Shown here: piece by piece, positions 50,961-59,370 of the stretch
Layout of the letters: the number at the start of each line of letters is the position of its first letter
Position numbering within the stretch: the first letter of the stretch is position 1
Source: Desulfurobacteriaceae bacterium
GTDB lineage: Bacteria > Aquificota > Aquificia > Desulfurobacteriales > Desulfurobacteriaceae
Direction of reading: 5' to 3'
DNA: 64,000 bases
Assembly: GCA_027068415.1 (NCBI GenBank)
Contig: JAMOTD010000009.1
Span: 124,001 to 188,000, forward strand
Program-made: the position numbers and the translations under genes
The notes under the pieces: generated by a model
What the model saw: only the letters and a program-made list of their open reading frames with translations
Database searches by the model: none
Told to the model about the DNA's origin: nothing

Positions 50961-52597
50961 ATCCTCCGGGGCGCGCTTACGTTCAGTATTCCAAGACCCA
51001 CTTCAAGGGTCCTCCTTACTCCCTCAACGAGGTAGAGTCTGGCCTCAGTCAGCTCCCTCTCATCCCTATTTACTACTCTATGTTTGTTGTAGAACCTGTG
51101 GAGGGAAGAGGCAAGCTCAATGAGGTAATAGGTTAGTCTGTGGGGCTCTCTCTTCCTGGCAACGGCCTGAAGCTCGTACCTTAAAAGGTAGCAGTTTGAA
51201 ATCAGCTCCCTCTCCTCGGGAGAGCTTAAAAGGTTAAGGTTTTCGGGCGAGGGCCTGAAGCCCTCCTCTCTCGCCTTATCAAGAACGCTACACAGCCTTG
51301 CGTGGGCGTACTGGACGTAGTAAACGGGGTTCTCGCTCTTTTGAGAGAGGGCAAGGTCTATGTCAAAGTCAAGGGGGGTATCGTGGCGCTTTAGGAGGAA
51401 GAAGAAGCGGACGGCGTCAACCCCGACCTCCTCCATGAGCCACCTTAAGGGGATAAAGTCCCCCTTCCTCTTAGACATCTTTAACTCCTGACCGCCCTTA
51501 AAGAGTTTAACAAGCTGAATTAAAATCACCTCAAGCCAGTCGGGGCTCTTGCCAAGGGCCTCAATTGCCGCCTTAACCCTCGGTATGTAGCCGTGGTGGT
51601 CGGCTCCCCAGATGTCTATTGCCCTGTCATATCCTCTCTTAATCTTATCCCAGTGGTAGGCGATGTCGGATGCAAAGTAGGTATACTCGCCGTTTGAGCG
51701 CCTTACTACCCTGTCTTTATCGTCGCCGAAAAGGGTCGTTTTGAGCCAGAGAGCTCCCTCCTTCTCGTAGATTAACCCCTTTTCCTTTAGGAGTTTTAAA
51801 ACCTCCTCAACCTTTCCCCTCTCGTAGAGGCTCTTTTCACTGAACCAGCTGTCAAACTCAACCCTGAGCTTTTTAAGGTCTTCCTGTATTTCCTTCAAAA
51901 GGAGCTCCTTCCCGAACTCGGCCGCAACCTTAACTGCCTCATCTTCCGGAAGTTCAGGGAGTTCGGGCTTTACTTTAAGGAGCTCCCTTGCAACCTCAAC
52001 TATGTAATCTCCCCTGTAAGCATCCTCGGGGAACTCAACCTCTTTACCTGCAAGCTCTTTAGCCCTTAAGTAGATTGAGAGGCCGAGGAGGTAAATCTGC
52101 CTTCCGGCGTCGTTAATGTAGAACTCCCTCTCCACCCTGTAACCGGTTAACTTCATAACCCTTGAGAGAACGTCTCCCACAACGGCTCCCCTTCCGTGAC
52201 CTACGTGTAAGGGGCCGGTCGGGTTTGCAGAGACGTACTCAAGGAGGACCCTCTTACCCCTGCCCACATCACAGATGTAGAACTTCTCCTCAACAACCTC
52301 CCTTAAAATCCTTGAAAAGAGCTCCTGACTGAAGGTGAAGTTGATAAAACCTCCTCCCGCAACCTCAACCTTCTCAAACTCGGGGAAGGCAGAGAGCTTC
52401 CTTACCAGCTCCTGAGCAATTGTCCCGGGACTTTGCCTTACGACCTTGGCAAGGAGAAAGGCAACGTTTGTGGCCAGGTCGCCGAACTCCTTCTTCTTAG
52501 GCTTCTCAAACGAAGCCCTTTCAAGGACTTCTACTCCGTCGTCTCCGTAAACTTCGGAAATCACTTCGGCTACTTTCTCCTTAACCAGCTCCTTCAT
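50957..52597 (-). CDS. argS: Arginyl-tRNA synthetase
   Basis: A 546-residue class I synthetase. The N-terminal Add1 domain is followed by VSANPTGPLHVGHGRGAVVG with the HIGH-like HVGH, then KMSKRKGDF as the KMSKS-like motif, and a C-terminal anticodon domain with VQYAHARLCSVLDKA. It charges tRNA-Arg. The length is typical. It is divergent from hypF with only 57 bp between the starts. Confidence 0.97.
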   Translation of the reverse strand: MKELVKEKVAEVISEVYGDDGVEVLERASFEKPKKKEFGDLATNVAFLLAKVVRQSPGTIAQELVRKLSAFPEFEKVEVAGGGFINFTFSQELFSRILREVVEEKFYICDVGRGKRVLLEYVSANPTGPLHVGHGRGAVVGDVLSRVMKLTGYRVEREFYINDAGRQIYLLGLSIYLRAKELAGKEVEFPEDAYRGDYIVEVARELLKVKPELPELPEDEAVKVAAEFGKELLLKEIQEDLKKLRVEFDSWFSEKSLYERGKVEEVLKLLKEKGLIYEKEGALWLKTTLFGDDKDRVVRRSNGEYTYFASDIAYHWDKIKRGYDRAIDIWGADHHGYIPRVKAAIEALGKSPDWLEVILIQLVKLFKGGQELKMSKRKGDFIPLRWLMEEVGVDAVRFFFLLKRHDTPLDFDIDLALSQKSENPVYYVQYAHARLCSVLDKAREEGFRPSPENLNLLSSPEERELISNCYLLRYELQAVARKREPHRLTYYLIELASSLHRFYNKHRVVNRDERELTEARLYLVEGVRRTLEVGLGILNVSAPRRM

Positions 52598-52654
52598 AAC
52601 TTAAACTCCGTGTGTTTTGAATTTCAGCCAAATTATAAAGGAAGGGGAAAGCCG

Positions 52655-54901
52655 ATGCGCCTTAGAGTAAACATAACGGGAGTCGTTCAGGGAGTAGGCT
52701 TCAGACCCTTCGTCTACAGGTTAGCAAGGGAGCTGGGCTTAAAGGGGTTTGTCCTCAACAACGAGCTGGGAGTCAGCATTGAGGCAGAGGGGGAAAAGGA
52801 GAAGCTGATTGAGTTGTTAAGGAGGCTTCAGGAGGAAAAGCCCCCGGCCGCGGCAATCTACAGCATAACATCACAGTTCCTTGAGGAGGCAGGCTACAAA
52901 GAGTTTGAAATAAGAAAGAGTGAAAGGAGCGGAGAAGTAAAGGTCTCCGTCCTTCCAGACCTTGCAACGTGCCGGGACTGTCTGAGGGAGCTCTTTGACG
53001 AAAACGACAGGCGCTACCTCTACCCCTTCATAAACTGTACAAACTGCGGCCCCAGATTCACGATTATCCTCTCCCTTCCATACGACAGGGAAAATACGAC
53101 GATGAGAGAGTTCAAGATGTGCCCCGAGTGCAGAAGGGAGTACGAGGACCCTACAGACCGCCGCTTCCACGCCCAGCCCAACGCCTGCCCGGTCTGTGGC
53201 CCCCACGTCTGGCTGGTTGACGAGAGGGGAGAGAGGGTCGCAGAGAGGGATGGAGCCCTGGAGCTCCTTGCCCGGTGGATAAGAGAGGGAAAAATAGTAG
53301 CGGTTAAGGGATTAGGAGGCTTCCACTTAGTATGCGATGCAACAAACGGCGAGGCGGTAAGGGAGCTCCGCCTGAGAAAGAGGCGGGAGGAAAAGCCCTT
53401 TGCCGTAATGTTCAAAGACCTTGAGCAGGTTAAAGAGTTTGCCGAGGTTAGCCCCCTTGAAGAGGTAGCCCTTACAAGGGTTGAAGCTCCGATAGTAATT
53501 CTGAAGAGCAAAGGAAAGCTACCGAGGGAAATTTCACCGGACACGGAGACCGTCGGCGCCTTCCTCCCCTACACTCCCCTACACCACATCCTCTTGAGGA
53601 GAGTGGAAAGACCGATAGTTGCAACCAGCTGCAACATTACCGACGAGCCGATAATGAAGGATAACCGGGAGGTTGAAAAGGAGCTGGGGAGACTGATTGA
53701 CGGAGCTCTCCTACACAACAGAGAGATTGCAAGGAGGTGCGACGACTCAGTAGTAAGAATAATAGGGGGGAAAATCGTTCCCCTCAGGCGCTCAAGGGGT
53801 TATGCTCCTTTGCCGGTTCTACTTCCCTTTCCTCTAAAGGGCCCGGTTTTAGCCCTGGGCCCCCACATGAAGAACACGGTAGCTCTGGGGAAGGAGAACA
53901 GGGTGTACCTCTCCCAGCACGTCGGAGATGTTGACAACTTAAAGGCCGAGGAATTCCTGAAGGAGACGGTCAAGGACCTCATAAACCTCCTTGAGATTGA
54001 GCCGGAAGTGGTTGTGTGCGACTACCACCCGGGCTACTTCACAACGAAATGGGGTAAGGAAGAGTTCGCAGAGAAGCTGATTCAGATTTACCACCACCAC
54101 GCCCACGCAATCTCGGTTATGGCAGAAAACGGCGTAGAGGTGGGGGAAAAGGTCATAGCCCTGACCTACGACGGAACCGGCTACGGTAAGGACGGAACAA
54201 TCTGGGGCGGAGAGATTTTAACCGCTTCGTATACCGAGTTTGAGAGGGAGCTCTCTCTCCTGCCCTTCCCCCTTCCCGGAGGGGAAAAGGCCGTTAAGGA
54301 GCCCTACAGAGTTGCAGTTTCACTCTTAAAGCTCTCAGGTATTGAGCCCGAGAAAGTTTTAGGAAAGAGGCGTGAGGTTGAGTTTGTCTCTCAAATGGTT
54401 GATAAAGGTATCAACTGCCCGATAACCTCAAGTATGGGTAGGCTCTTTGACGGAGTTTCGGCAATTTTGGGACTTAAAGAGAGGGTTTCATATCAGGCTC
54501 AGGGGGCGGTAGTTCTTGAGGAGGCAGCATTAAAGAGCTCAACTGCTAAAAGCCTTCCCCTGTCAATAGAGGGAGACAGGTTTGACTGGAGGGAGGCTAT
54601 AAGGGAAATCGTAAGGCTAAAGGAGGGTGGAATTCCGGTAGAGGAGATTGCGAGGCGGTTCCACAACTGGGTCGTAGAGCTCTCGGTAATGGGAGCGGAA
54701 TTCGTTAGGGAGAAAAAGGGAATTGAAACCCTTGCCCTCTCTGGCGGAGTCTTTCAGAATAGACTACTGACCGAAACTCTCACAAAGACACTTGAGGAGA
54801 GGGGATTTAAAATCCTGACCCATCAGGTTGTTCCCCCCAACGACGGAGGAATATCTTTAGGTCAGGCCGTTTACGGAGGTCTGGTTGAGAAAGGTAGTTA
54901 A
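52655..54901 (+). CDS. hypF: Carbamoyltransferase HypF
   Basis: A 748-residue HypF from ATG 52655; the frame is open further upstream, but that part overlaps argS and lacks homology. Domains in order: acylphosphatase (1-90, GVVQGVGFRPFVYR), two C4 zinc fingers (CRDC, CTNC, CPEC, CPVC; about 107-185), a YrdC-like domain (ALLRRVERPIVATSCN region), and a Kae1-like domain with HHAHAISV and LSGGVFQN. It uses carbamoyl phosphate and ATP to make the thiocarbamate that becomes the CN ligand of NiFe hydrogenases. It starts the hydrogenase island and overlaps the next gene by 17 bp. Confidence 0.96.
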   Translation: MRLRVNITGVVQGVGFRPFVYRLARELGLKGFVLNNELGVSIEAEGEKEKLIELLRRLQEEKPPAAAIYSITSQFLEEAGYKEFEIRKSERSGEVKVSVLPDLATCRDCLRELFDENDRRYLYPFINCTNCGPRFTIILSLPYDRENTTMREFKMCPECRREYEDPTDRRFHAQPNACPVCGPHVWLVDERGERVAERDGALELLARWIREGKIVAVKGLGGFHLVCDATNGEAVRELRLRKRREEKPFAVMFKDLEQVKEFAEVSPLEEVALTRVEAPIVILKSKGKLPREISPDTETVGAFLPYTPLHHILLRRVERPIVATSCNITDEPIMKDNREVEKELGRLIDGALLHNREIARRCDDSVVRIIGGKIVPLRRSRGYAPLPVLLPFPLKGPVLALGPHMKNTVALGKENRVYLSQHVGDVDNLKAEEFLKETVKDLINLLEIEPEVVVCDYHPGYFTTKWGKEEFAEKLIQIYHHHAHAISVMAENGVEVGEKVIALTYDGTGYGKDGTIWGGEILTASYTEFERELSLLPFPLPGGEKAVKEPYRVAVSLLKLSGIEPEKVLGKRREVEFVSQMVDKGINCPITSSMGRLFDGVSAILGLKERVSYQAQGAVVLEEAALKSSTAKSLPLSIEGDRFDWREAIREIVRLKEGGIPVEEIARRFHNWVVELSVMGAEFVREKKGIETLALSGGVFQNRLLTETLTKTLEERGFKILTHQVVPPNDGGISLGQAVYGGLVEKGS

Positions 54902-56057
54902 GATTGAAGGAATTCCCCTGACCGAGGGCTACTCGGGGCTCCACCTTGAGGTTGAGAGTGGAATAATAAAGAAAGGGGTCTACTTTGCCCTCGTCCCGGT
55001 AAGGGGATTTGAGACCCTGCTACTGGGGAAAGATGCAAAAGTAGCCCCCGTAATAACCAGCAGGATTTGCGGCCTCTGTCAGATTACCCACTCAATAGCC
55101 TCAGCAAGGGCCATTGAAAAGGCCTGCGGAATTGAGGTTCCTCCCGAAGCCCAAGAGCTCAGGGAGGTTTTAGGGCTTACAGTCAGGGTCTACAACAACC
55201 TCCTCCACCAGATTGTCGTCTCCGAAGACCTCTTCCCGGATAAGATTTCCCAGCTTGACTTCATAAGGAAAGTCCAGCGGGTTAGGAAGTTTACGGGCGA
55301 AATCCTTGAGAGCATAGGAGGAGAGATTATCCACTCTCCAAACATCGTAGTGGGAGGAATTTCTGAGCCCGTTGAGGAGTTTGTCAGGGAGAGAATCCTC
55401 TCACAGATAGACAGCGTAATGGAAAAGCTTGAAACCTCCTTCGCTGAGTTTAAAGAGGCACTAAACGGCATGTGGAAGAGGGAGGGCCTGCCGGAAGACT
55501 TAGGAAAACACGAAACCAGCTTCTTTGCAACCGACAGGTTCTACGCCGGAGAGGTGGACTTTAATGATTTTTCATTCATAACCCCTCAGGAGTTCATGCC
55601 CGAGGACTTAAAGAGCAAAGTATCAAACCTCTTCCCCCTCTACAGGGGTAAGCCCGTTGAGACAGGCCCGAGGGCGAGAAAGGTTCTCTTTGAGGGGTAC
55701 AAGCCAAAGGGAGGAGTGAAGGAGCTCCACATCTTAAGAGGTCAGGAGAACCTTGACGCCCTTAAGAGAATAAAAGAGATATTAGAAAGGGGAAGGTTTA
55801 ACGGGGAACTCTGGAACAAACGGGCTCCTGTCGGGGACGGAGAGACCTTAGGAGTGGGCGTTCACGAAGCACCGAGGGGAACAAACGTTCACGCCGTTAA
55901 AGTAGATAAATCCGGAAAAATAGTATATTATAAAATTATAGTTCCTACGGAGTTAAACTTTTCCGCCGTAAGCAGTGCCCTTGAAGGTGAGAGGGCGGCC
56001 TGGGCCGAGTTTATAGTGAGGGCTTACGACCCCTGTATAGTCTGTGCCGCCCACTAA
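54885..56057 (+). CDS. F420-reducing-type NiFe hydrogenase large subunit (FrhA-like), no C-terminal extension
   Basis: A 390-residue large subunit starting at TTG inside the end of hypF. The N-terminal nickel motif is RICGLC (Cys62, Cys65) and the C-terminal motif DPCIVCAAH (Cys384, Cys387, His390). The protein stops exactly at that His, so the tail that maturation proteases normally remove is missing. Gene order large - small/ferredoxin - FrhB-like matches group 3a FrhAGB of methanogens, although F420 use in this bacterium is unproven. A cytosolic enzyme is likely, as no signal or membrane helix is seen. Confidence 0.88.
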   Translation: MRKVVKIEGIPLTEGYSGLHLEVESGIIKKGVYFALVPVRGFETLLLGKDAKVAPVITSRICGLCQITHSIASARAIEKACGIEVPPEAQELREVLGLTVRVYNNLLHQIVVSEDLFPDKISQLDFIRKVQRVRKFTGEILESIGGEIIHSPNIVVGGISEPVEEFVRERILSQIDSVMEKLETSFAEFKEALNGMWKREGLPEDLGKHETSFFATDRFYAGEVDFNDFSFITPQEFMPEDLKSKVSNLFPLYRGKPVETGPRARKVLFEGYKPKGGVKELHILRGQENLDALKRIKEILERGRFNGELWNKRAPVGDGETLGVGVHEAPRGTNVHAVKVDKSGKIVYYKIIVPTELNFSAVSSALEGERAAWAEFIVRAYDPCIVCAAH

Positions 56058-56076
56058 AGCGTCGGAGAACAACTAA

Positions 56077-56814
56077 ATGTTTTTCAGGGACAAGCTAATA
56101 AACGAAGAAGAGCCGAAGCTGAAAATCGGGTTCTTACACTTCTCAAGCTGCTCCGGGTGTCAGGTTGCCTTCCTTGACATGTTTGAGGAGGCAGTTGAAA
56201 TCCTTGACACCGTTGAGCTCGTTTACTCAAATATGCTGACCCGCCAGAGGGAAATTCCCTTCCTTGACGTAGCCTTCGTTGAAGGTGCCCTTTGTCTTGA
56301 AGACTCTCACCACATCGGTCTGATTAAGGAGCTTGCAGAAAAGAGCAAACTTATAGTGGCCATAGGAGGGTGTGCCTCTTTCGGAGGAGTAAGGAGGCTT
56401 TCCTGCGGAAACCAACTTCCCCAGCCTCAGCACCAATCCTTCGTTCCGATAACCGAGATAGAGCTCCTGAAGGGGAAAATAAAGTACGCAATCCCCGGCT
56501 GCCCTCCAAATCCATCGCTCCTTTACAGCTTCCTTCTTGCACTTCTTGAGCTTAACGACGACTTCCTCCAGCCTTTTGAGTTCATGGCTTCATCAAAAGA
56601 CGCCTCAGGATTTGACGTGATAGCCGAAGTGGTAAACAAGGGCTTCTGTGTAGGGTGTGGAACTTGTGCAACTGCCTGCCCCACAAGGGCGATATCATAC
56701 AACGAGAATTGCGGGAAGCCTACTTTTAACCCGTCAATGTGCGTCCACTGCGGTTCGTGCCTTGCGGCATGCCCGCAGAGCTTTAAACCATACCCGCAAC
56801 CGGTTTACAGTTAA
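56077..56814 (+). CDS. F420-reducing-type NiFe hydrogenase small subunit with ferredoxin domain (FrhG-like)
   Basis: A 245-residue subunit. The N-terminal NiFe small-subunit domain has the proximal-cluster Cys pair FSSCSGCQ (Cys25, Cys28), GGCASFGGVRRL, and PGCPPNPS. The C-terminal part has two [4Fe-4S] motifs, CVGCGTCATACP and CVHCGSCLAACP. This is the FrhG layout, with no Tat signal, so the enzyme is cytosolic. It passes electrons from the NiFe site to the FrhB-like flavoprotein downstream. It lies 19 bp after the large subunit. Confidence 0.92.
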   Translation: MFFRDKLINEEEPKLKIGFLHFSSCSGCQVAFLDMFEEAVEILDTVELVYSNMLTRQREIPFLDVAFVEGALCLEDSHHIGLIKELAEKSKLIVAIGGCASFGGVRRLSCGNQLPQPQHQSFVPITEIELLKGKIKYAIPGCPPNPSLLYSFLLALLELNDDFLQPFEFMASSKDASGFDVIAEVVNKGFCVGCGTCATACPTRAISYNENCGKPTFNPSMCVHCGSCLAACPQSFKPYPQPVYS

Positions 56815-56825
56815 AGGAGTAAAAG

Positions 56826-57728
56826 TTGCTCAGCTTAAACGAGAGGTTTCTCTTAGGAAGTTATAAGAAAGTTTTTTTAGCAAAGAGCTCCGGTAAAAAC
56901 CCGATAAAGGTTTTCTTTAAACTTATGCTAAAAAAGGGATTAATTGACGGCATCCTAACCTGTGGAGAGGAAGAGGGCCGACCCGTCCCATCCCTCTTTC
57001 TCAAGGCCGAAGAAGTAAAAATTTCCCTTTTAAACAGGTGCTTTGGCGTTAACACTCTTTTAAAAAGGGCCGTCCAAAAGTACAGGCTCAGCAAGCTTGC
57101 CGTACTTGCTCCGTCCTGTATGTTTGACGGCCTAAACAAAACCCAGTACTTCGGAATAGGGTGCAACTGGACGAAAACGGCAGTAGCCTTGAAAGTAGGG
57201 CTCCTGTGTATGGGAGCGCTAACTGAAACTGCACAAATTGCCGAGATAACCCACATAACGGGAAAGAGGAAGAGGGTAAAGAGGGTCTTCTTCGGCAGTG
57301 GAGCTCTCTACTACGAAACCGACGACGGGGAAAGCGTAGAAGTTCCGCCTCGCGTCCACCACAGCTACACCCTTACCGCCTGCCGCTACTGTCTCAACAT
57401 GAGTGCAAAGGGAACGGACATCACATTCGTTCCCAAAGAGAACCCTGAAGAGGGGCTCTTTATAGTCAGAAGTGAGAGGGGGTGGTACACCCTTGCTCAG
57501 GTTCAAAAGCTCGCTCCAGGAGAGCTTAAACTGAAAGCAGCTCCGAAAGAGGAGGTTGAGAGTATAATTTCCTGTTTAAGGGAAAAAACCCTTCTTAACA
57601 TAAACGACATACTTGAGAGGATAGAGCTGGGGCTTCCCGTCCCCAAGTGGAGCGACAACAAGCTGAGGAAGTTCTACAGAGCTTGGAACAGCGTTGAAGA
57701 TACAAATCTTGAAGAGGAGGTGTTCTAA
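56826..57728 (+). CDS. FrhB-like flavin/iron-sulfur subunit
   Basis: A 300-residue protein from TTG 56826 behind AAAGGAG. It resembles the FrhB/FdhB family: APSCMFDGLNKTQYFG, GLLCMGALTETAQI, YTLTACRYCLNMSAKGTDI and the GWYTLAQV segment. Family members bind FAD and a [4Fe-4S] cluster and move electrons to F420, ferredoxin or other acceptors. The classical N-terminal ferredoxin-like Cys run is reduced. The true acceptor here is unknown. The stop overlaps the arsR start (TAATG). Confidence 0.83.
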   Translation: MLSLNERFLLGSYKKVFLAKSSGKNPIKVFFKLMLKKGLIDGILTCGEEEGRPVPSLFLKAEEVKISLLNRCFGVNTLLKRAVQKYRLSKLAVLAPSCMFDGLNKTQYFGIGCNWTKTAVALKVGLLCMGALTETAQIAEITHITGKRKRVKRVFFGSGALYYETDDGESVEVPPRVHHSYTLTACRYCLNMSAKGTDITFVPKENPEEGLFIVRSERGWYTLAQVQKLAPGELKLKAAPKEEVESIISCLREKTLLNINDILERIELGLPVPKWSDNKLRKFYRAWNSVEDTNLEEEVF

Positions 57729-58015
57729 TGGTTACTTACGAGGGAGTTTCAGAAAGGGAGCTTCTTGAAAAAGCAGAGCTCCTAAAAGTCCTCGGCCACC
57801 CCGAGAGATTGGCAATAGTTCTCCTTACCCTCTACAGGGAAATGTGCGTTAAAGATTTAGTTGAAGCACTGGGGATTTCACAGCCAAAGGTCTCCCAGCA
57901 CGTAGGACTTATGAAAGAGGTAGGTCTCTTAACTTTCAGGAAGGAAGGGACAAGAGTCCTCTACAGGGTAAATAACGAGGTTATAAAGGAGATTGTGGAA
58001 CTCCTTTTTCGCTAA
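57728..58015 (+). CDS. ArsR family winged-helix regulator
   Basis: A 95-residue winged-helix protein: LKVLGHPERLAIVLLTL, the recognition helix LGISQPKVSQHVGLMKEVGL, and the wing TFRKEGTRVLYRVN. Only one Cys (EMCVKDL) replaces the ELCVCDL metal site, so classical As/Cd sensing is doubtful. It is translationally coupled to the frhB-like gene and lies immediately upstream of the hyaA promoter region, which carries two palindromes. Autoregulation and control of hyaABC are plausible (inference). Confidence 0.88.
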   Translation: MVTYEGVSERELLEKAELLKVLGHPERLAIVLLTLYREMCVKDLVEALGISQPKVSQHVGLMKEVGLLTFRKEGTRVLYRVNNEVIKEIVELLFR

Positions 58016-58109
58016 ACCGACCACCCCGAGAAGAGTACACAACTACCAAAAAACAACCCTAACGGGGAAGGAGGGGACAATTACCCAAATCCGACATCCG
58101 TAGTCGCTC

Positions 58110-58133
58110 TAATATAAAAAATTCCTTATATTA
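58110..58133. promoter_or_regulatory. Palindromic operator candidate 1, hyaA upstream region
   Basis: TAATATAA (58110-58117), 8-bp spacer, TTATATTA (58126-58133), perfect arms. An AT-rich palindrome of this size suits an ArsR-family dimer; NikR is an alternative. It lies 54 bp upstream of the -35 box. Confidence 0.5.
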
Positions 58134-58153
58134 TCCAATTCGTTAAGCTTTGT

Positions 58154-58179
58154 CTAAATTTCTAAAAATAGAAAATTAG
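58154..58179. promoter_or_regulatory. Palindromic operator candidate 2, adjacent to the hyaA promoter
   Basis: CTAAATTTCTA (58154-58164), spacer AAAA, TAGAAAATTAG (58169-58179), 11-bp arms with one mismatch. It ends 7 bp before the -35 box, a typical activator position. A related half-site, TTAGAAATAG, occurs near 58221, close to the predicted transcription start. Confidence 0.5.
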
Positions 58180-58186
58180 CATACTC

Positions 58187-58215
58187 TTGACTCCCAATCT
58201 AAACTGCTCTAAAAT
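58187..58215 (+). promoter_or_regulatory. Promoter of the hyaABC hydrogenase operon
   Basis: TTGACT (58187-58192), 17-bp spacer, TAAAAT (58210-58215). This is the best-matching sigma-70-type promoter in the window. The ATG is 42 bp past the -10 box, with GAGGAGGG (58246-58253) as binding site. Confidence 0.75.
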
Positions 58216-58257
58216 GGCTTATTAGAAATAGAGAACCCACTTCACGAGGAGGGCACC

Positions 58258-59337
58258 ATGAATAGAAGTCTTTTCCTGGGGGGAATTCCCAAAACAGTCT
58301 CCCGTAGAGGGTTCCTGAGAGCCTGTGCAATAGCTACTGCCGCAATGGGTTTGCCCATGGAGATGGTTCCGAAGGTGGCCCAGGCCGCCTCAGATCCTAA
58401 AAGGCCCAGCGTCGTATGGCTTCATTTTCAGGAGTGTACAGGCTGCTCAGAGTCCCTCTTAAGAGCTTCCCACCCGGACTTAGCAAGCCTTATTCTTAAC
58501 TTGATTTCTCTTGATTATCACGAAACTCTTTCTGCAGCAGCCGGAAAGCAGGCAGAGGAGAACCTTGAAAAGGCTATTGAAAGGGGCAACTACGTTTTAG
58601 TAGTTGAAGGCGGAATTCCCCTCAAAGACGGTGGAGTTTACTGCAAGATTGGTGGGAAAACTGCCGTTGAAATCCTCAAAAGGGCTGCAGAAAAGGCCGC
58701 CGCAATCATCGCAATCGGAACTTGTGCCGCTTACGGCGGAGTTCAGGCTGCAAAGCCCAATCCCACAGGAGCAGTAGGAGTTTCGGAAGTTATCAAGGAT
58801 AAACCGATTATTAACGTACCCGGCTGTCCCCCCAACCCCCACAACTTCCTCTCAACTGTACTCTACTACCTTACCTTTAAGAAGCTTCCGCCGACAGACA
58901 AGTTCGGTAGGCCCCTCTTTGCGTACGGAAGGAAAGTTCACGACCACTGCGAAAGGAGACCCCACTTCGACGAGGGAAGGTTTGCAGAGAGGTTCGGAGA
59001 CGTCGGCCACAGGCTCGGCTTCTGTCTTTACAAAGTCGGCTGTAAGGGGCCTGAGACCTACTCCAACTGTCCTGTAATCAGGTTCAACGACGTTGAAGTA
59101 TGGCCCGTCTCCGTCGGAAACGGATGCTACGGCTGTACCGAGCCAAACTTCTGGGATACGATGACTCCTTTCCACAAGAGGCTGCCTAACGTTAAGATAC
59201 CCGGCGGTAAGGGTATTCAGGCAAGCGCGACCGAAATCGGTAAGGCCGCCCTCGGAGTTACTGCGGCAGCAGTTGCTATCCATGCCGGCGTAGGAATCGC
59301 AAAGAGGCTTGCAACTGGCTCAAAGTCTGAGGAGTAA
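58258..59337 (+). CDS. hyaA: Periplasmic [NiFe] hydrogenase small subunit (Tat-exported)
   Basis: A 359-residue subunit. A Tat signal has SRRGFLRAC at 15-23 and likely cleavage after AQA (43). The proximal cluster motif is ECTGCSES (Cys60, Cys63), followed by GTCAAYGGVQ and PGCPPNPH. The distal and medial cluster region has DHCERRPHF, FCLYKVGCKG and GNGCYGCTEP. The proximal motif is CTGC rather than the CTCC of O2-tolerant enzymes, so it is probably O2-sensitive. A C-terminal hydrophobic stretch (about 325-348) anchors it to the membrane and cytochrome b. Confidence 0.96.
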   Translation: MNRSLFLGGIPKTVSRRGFLRACAIATAAMGLPMEMVPKVAQAASDPKRPSVVWLHFQECTGCSESLLRASHPDLASLILNLISLDYHETLSAAAGKQAEENLEKAIERGNYVLVVEGGIPLKDGGVYCKIGGKTAVEILKRAAEKAAAIIAIGTCAAYGGVQAAKPNPTGAVGVSEVIKDKPIINVPGCPPNPHNFLSTVLYYLTFKKLPPTDKFGRPLFAYGRKVHDHCERRPHFDEGRFAERFGDVGHRLGFCLYKVGCKGPETYSNCPVIRFNDVEVWPVSVGNGCYGCTEPNFWDTMTPFHKRLPNVKIPGGKGIQASATEIGKAALGVTAAAVAIHAGVGIAKRLATGSKSEE

Positions 59338-59370
59338 TTGAATAAAAACCCGAAAATGGGGAGGTAAAAG

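Noticed and set aside
52433-52654. Longer hypF start
   Set aside because: The extra 74 residues overlap argS in antisense and do not resemble HypF; the acylphosphatase domain begins at ATG 52655.
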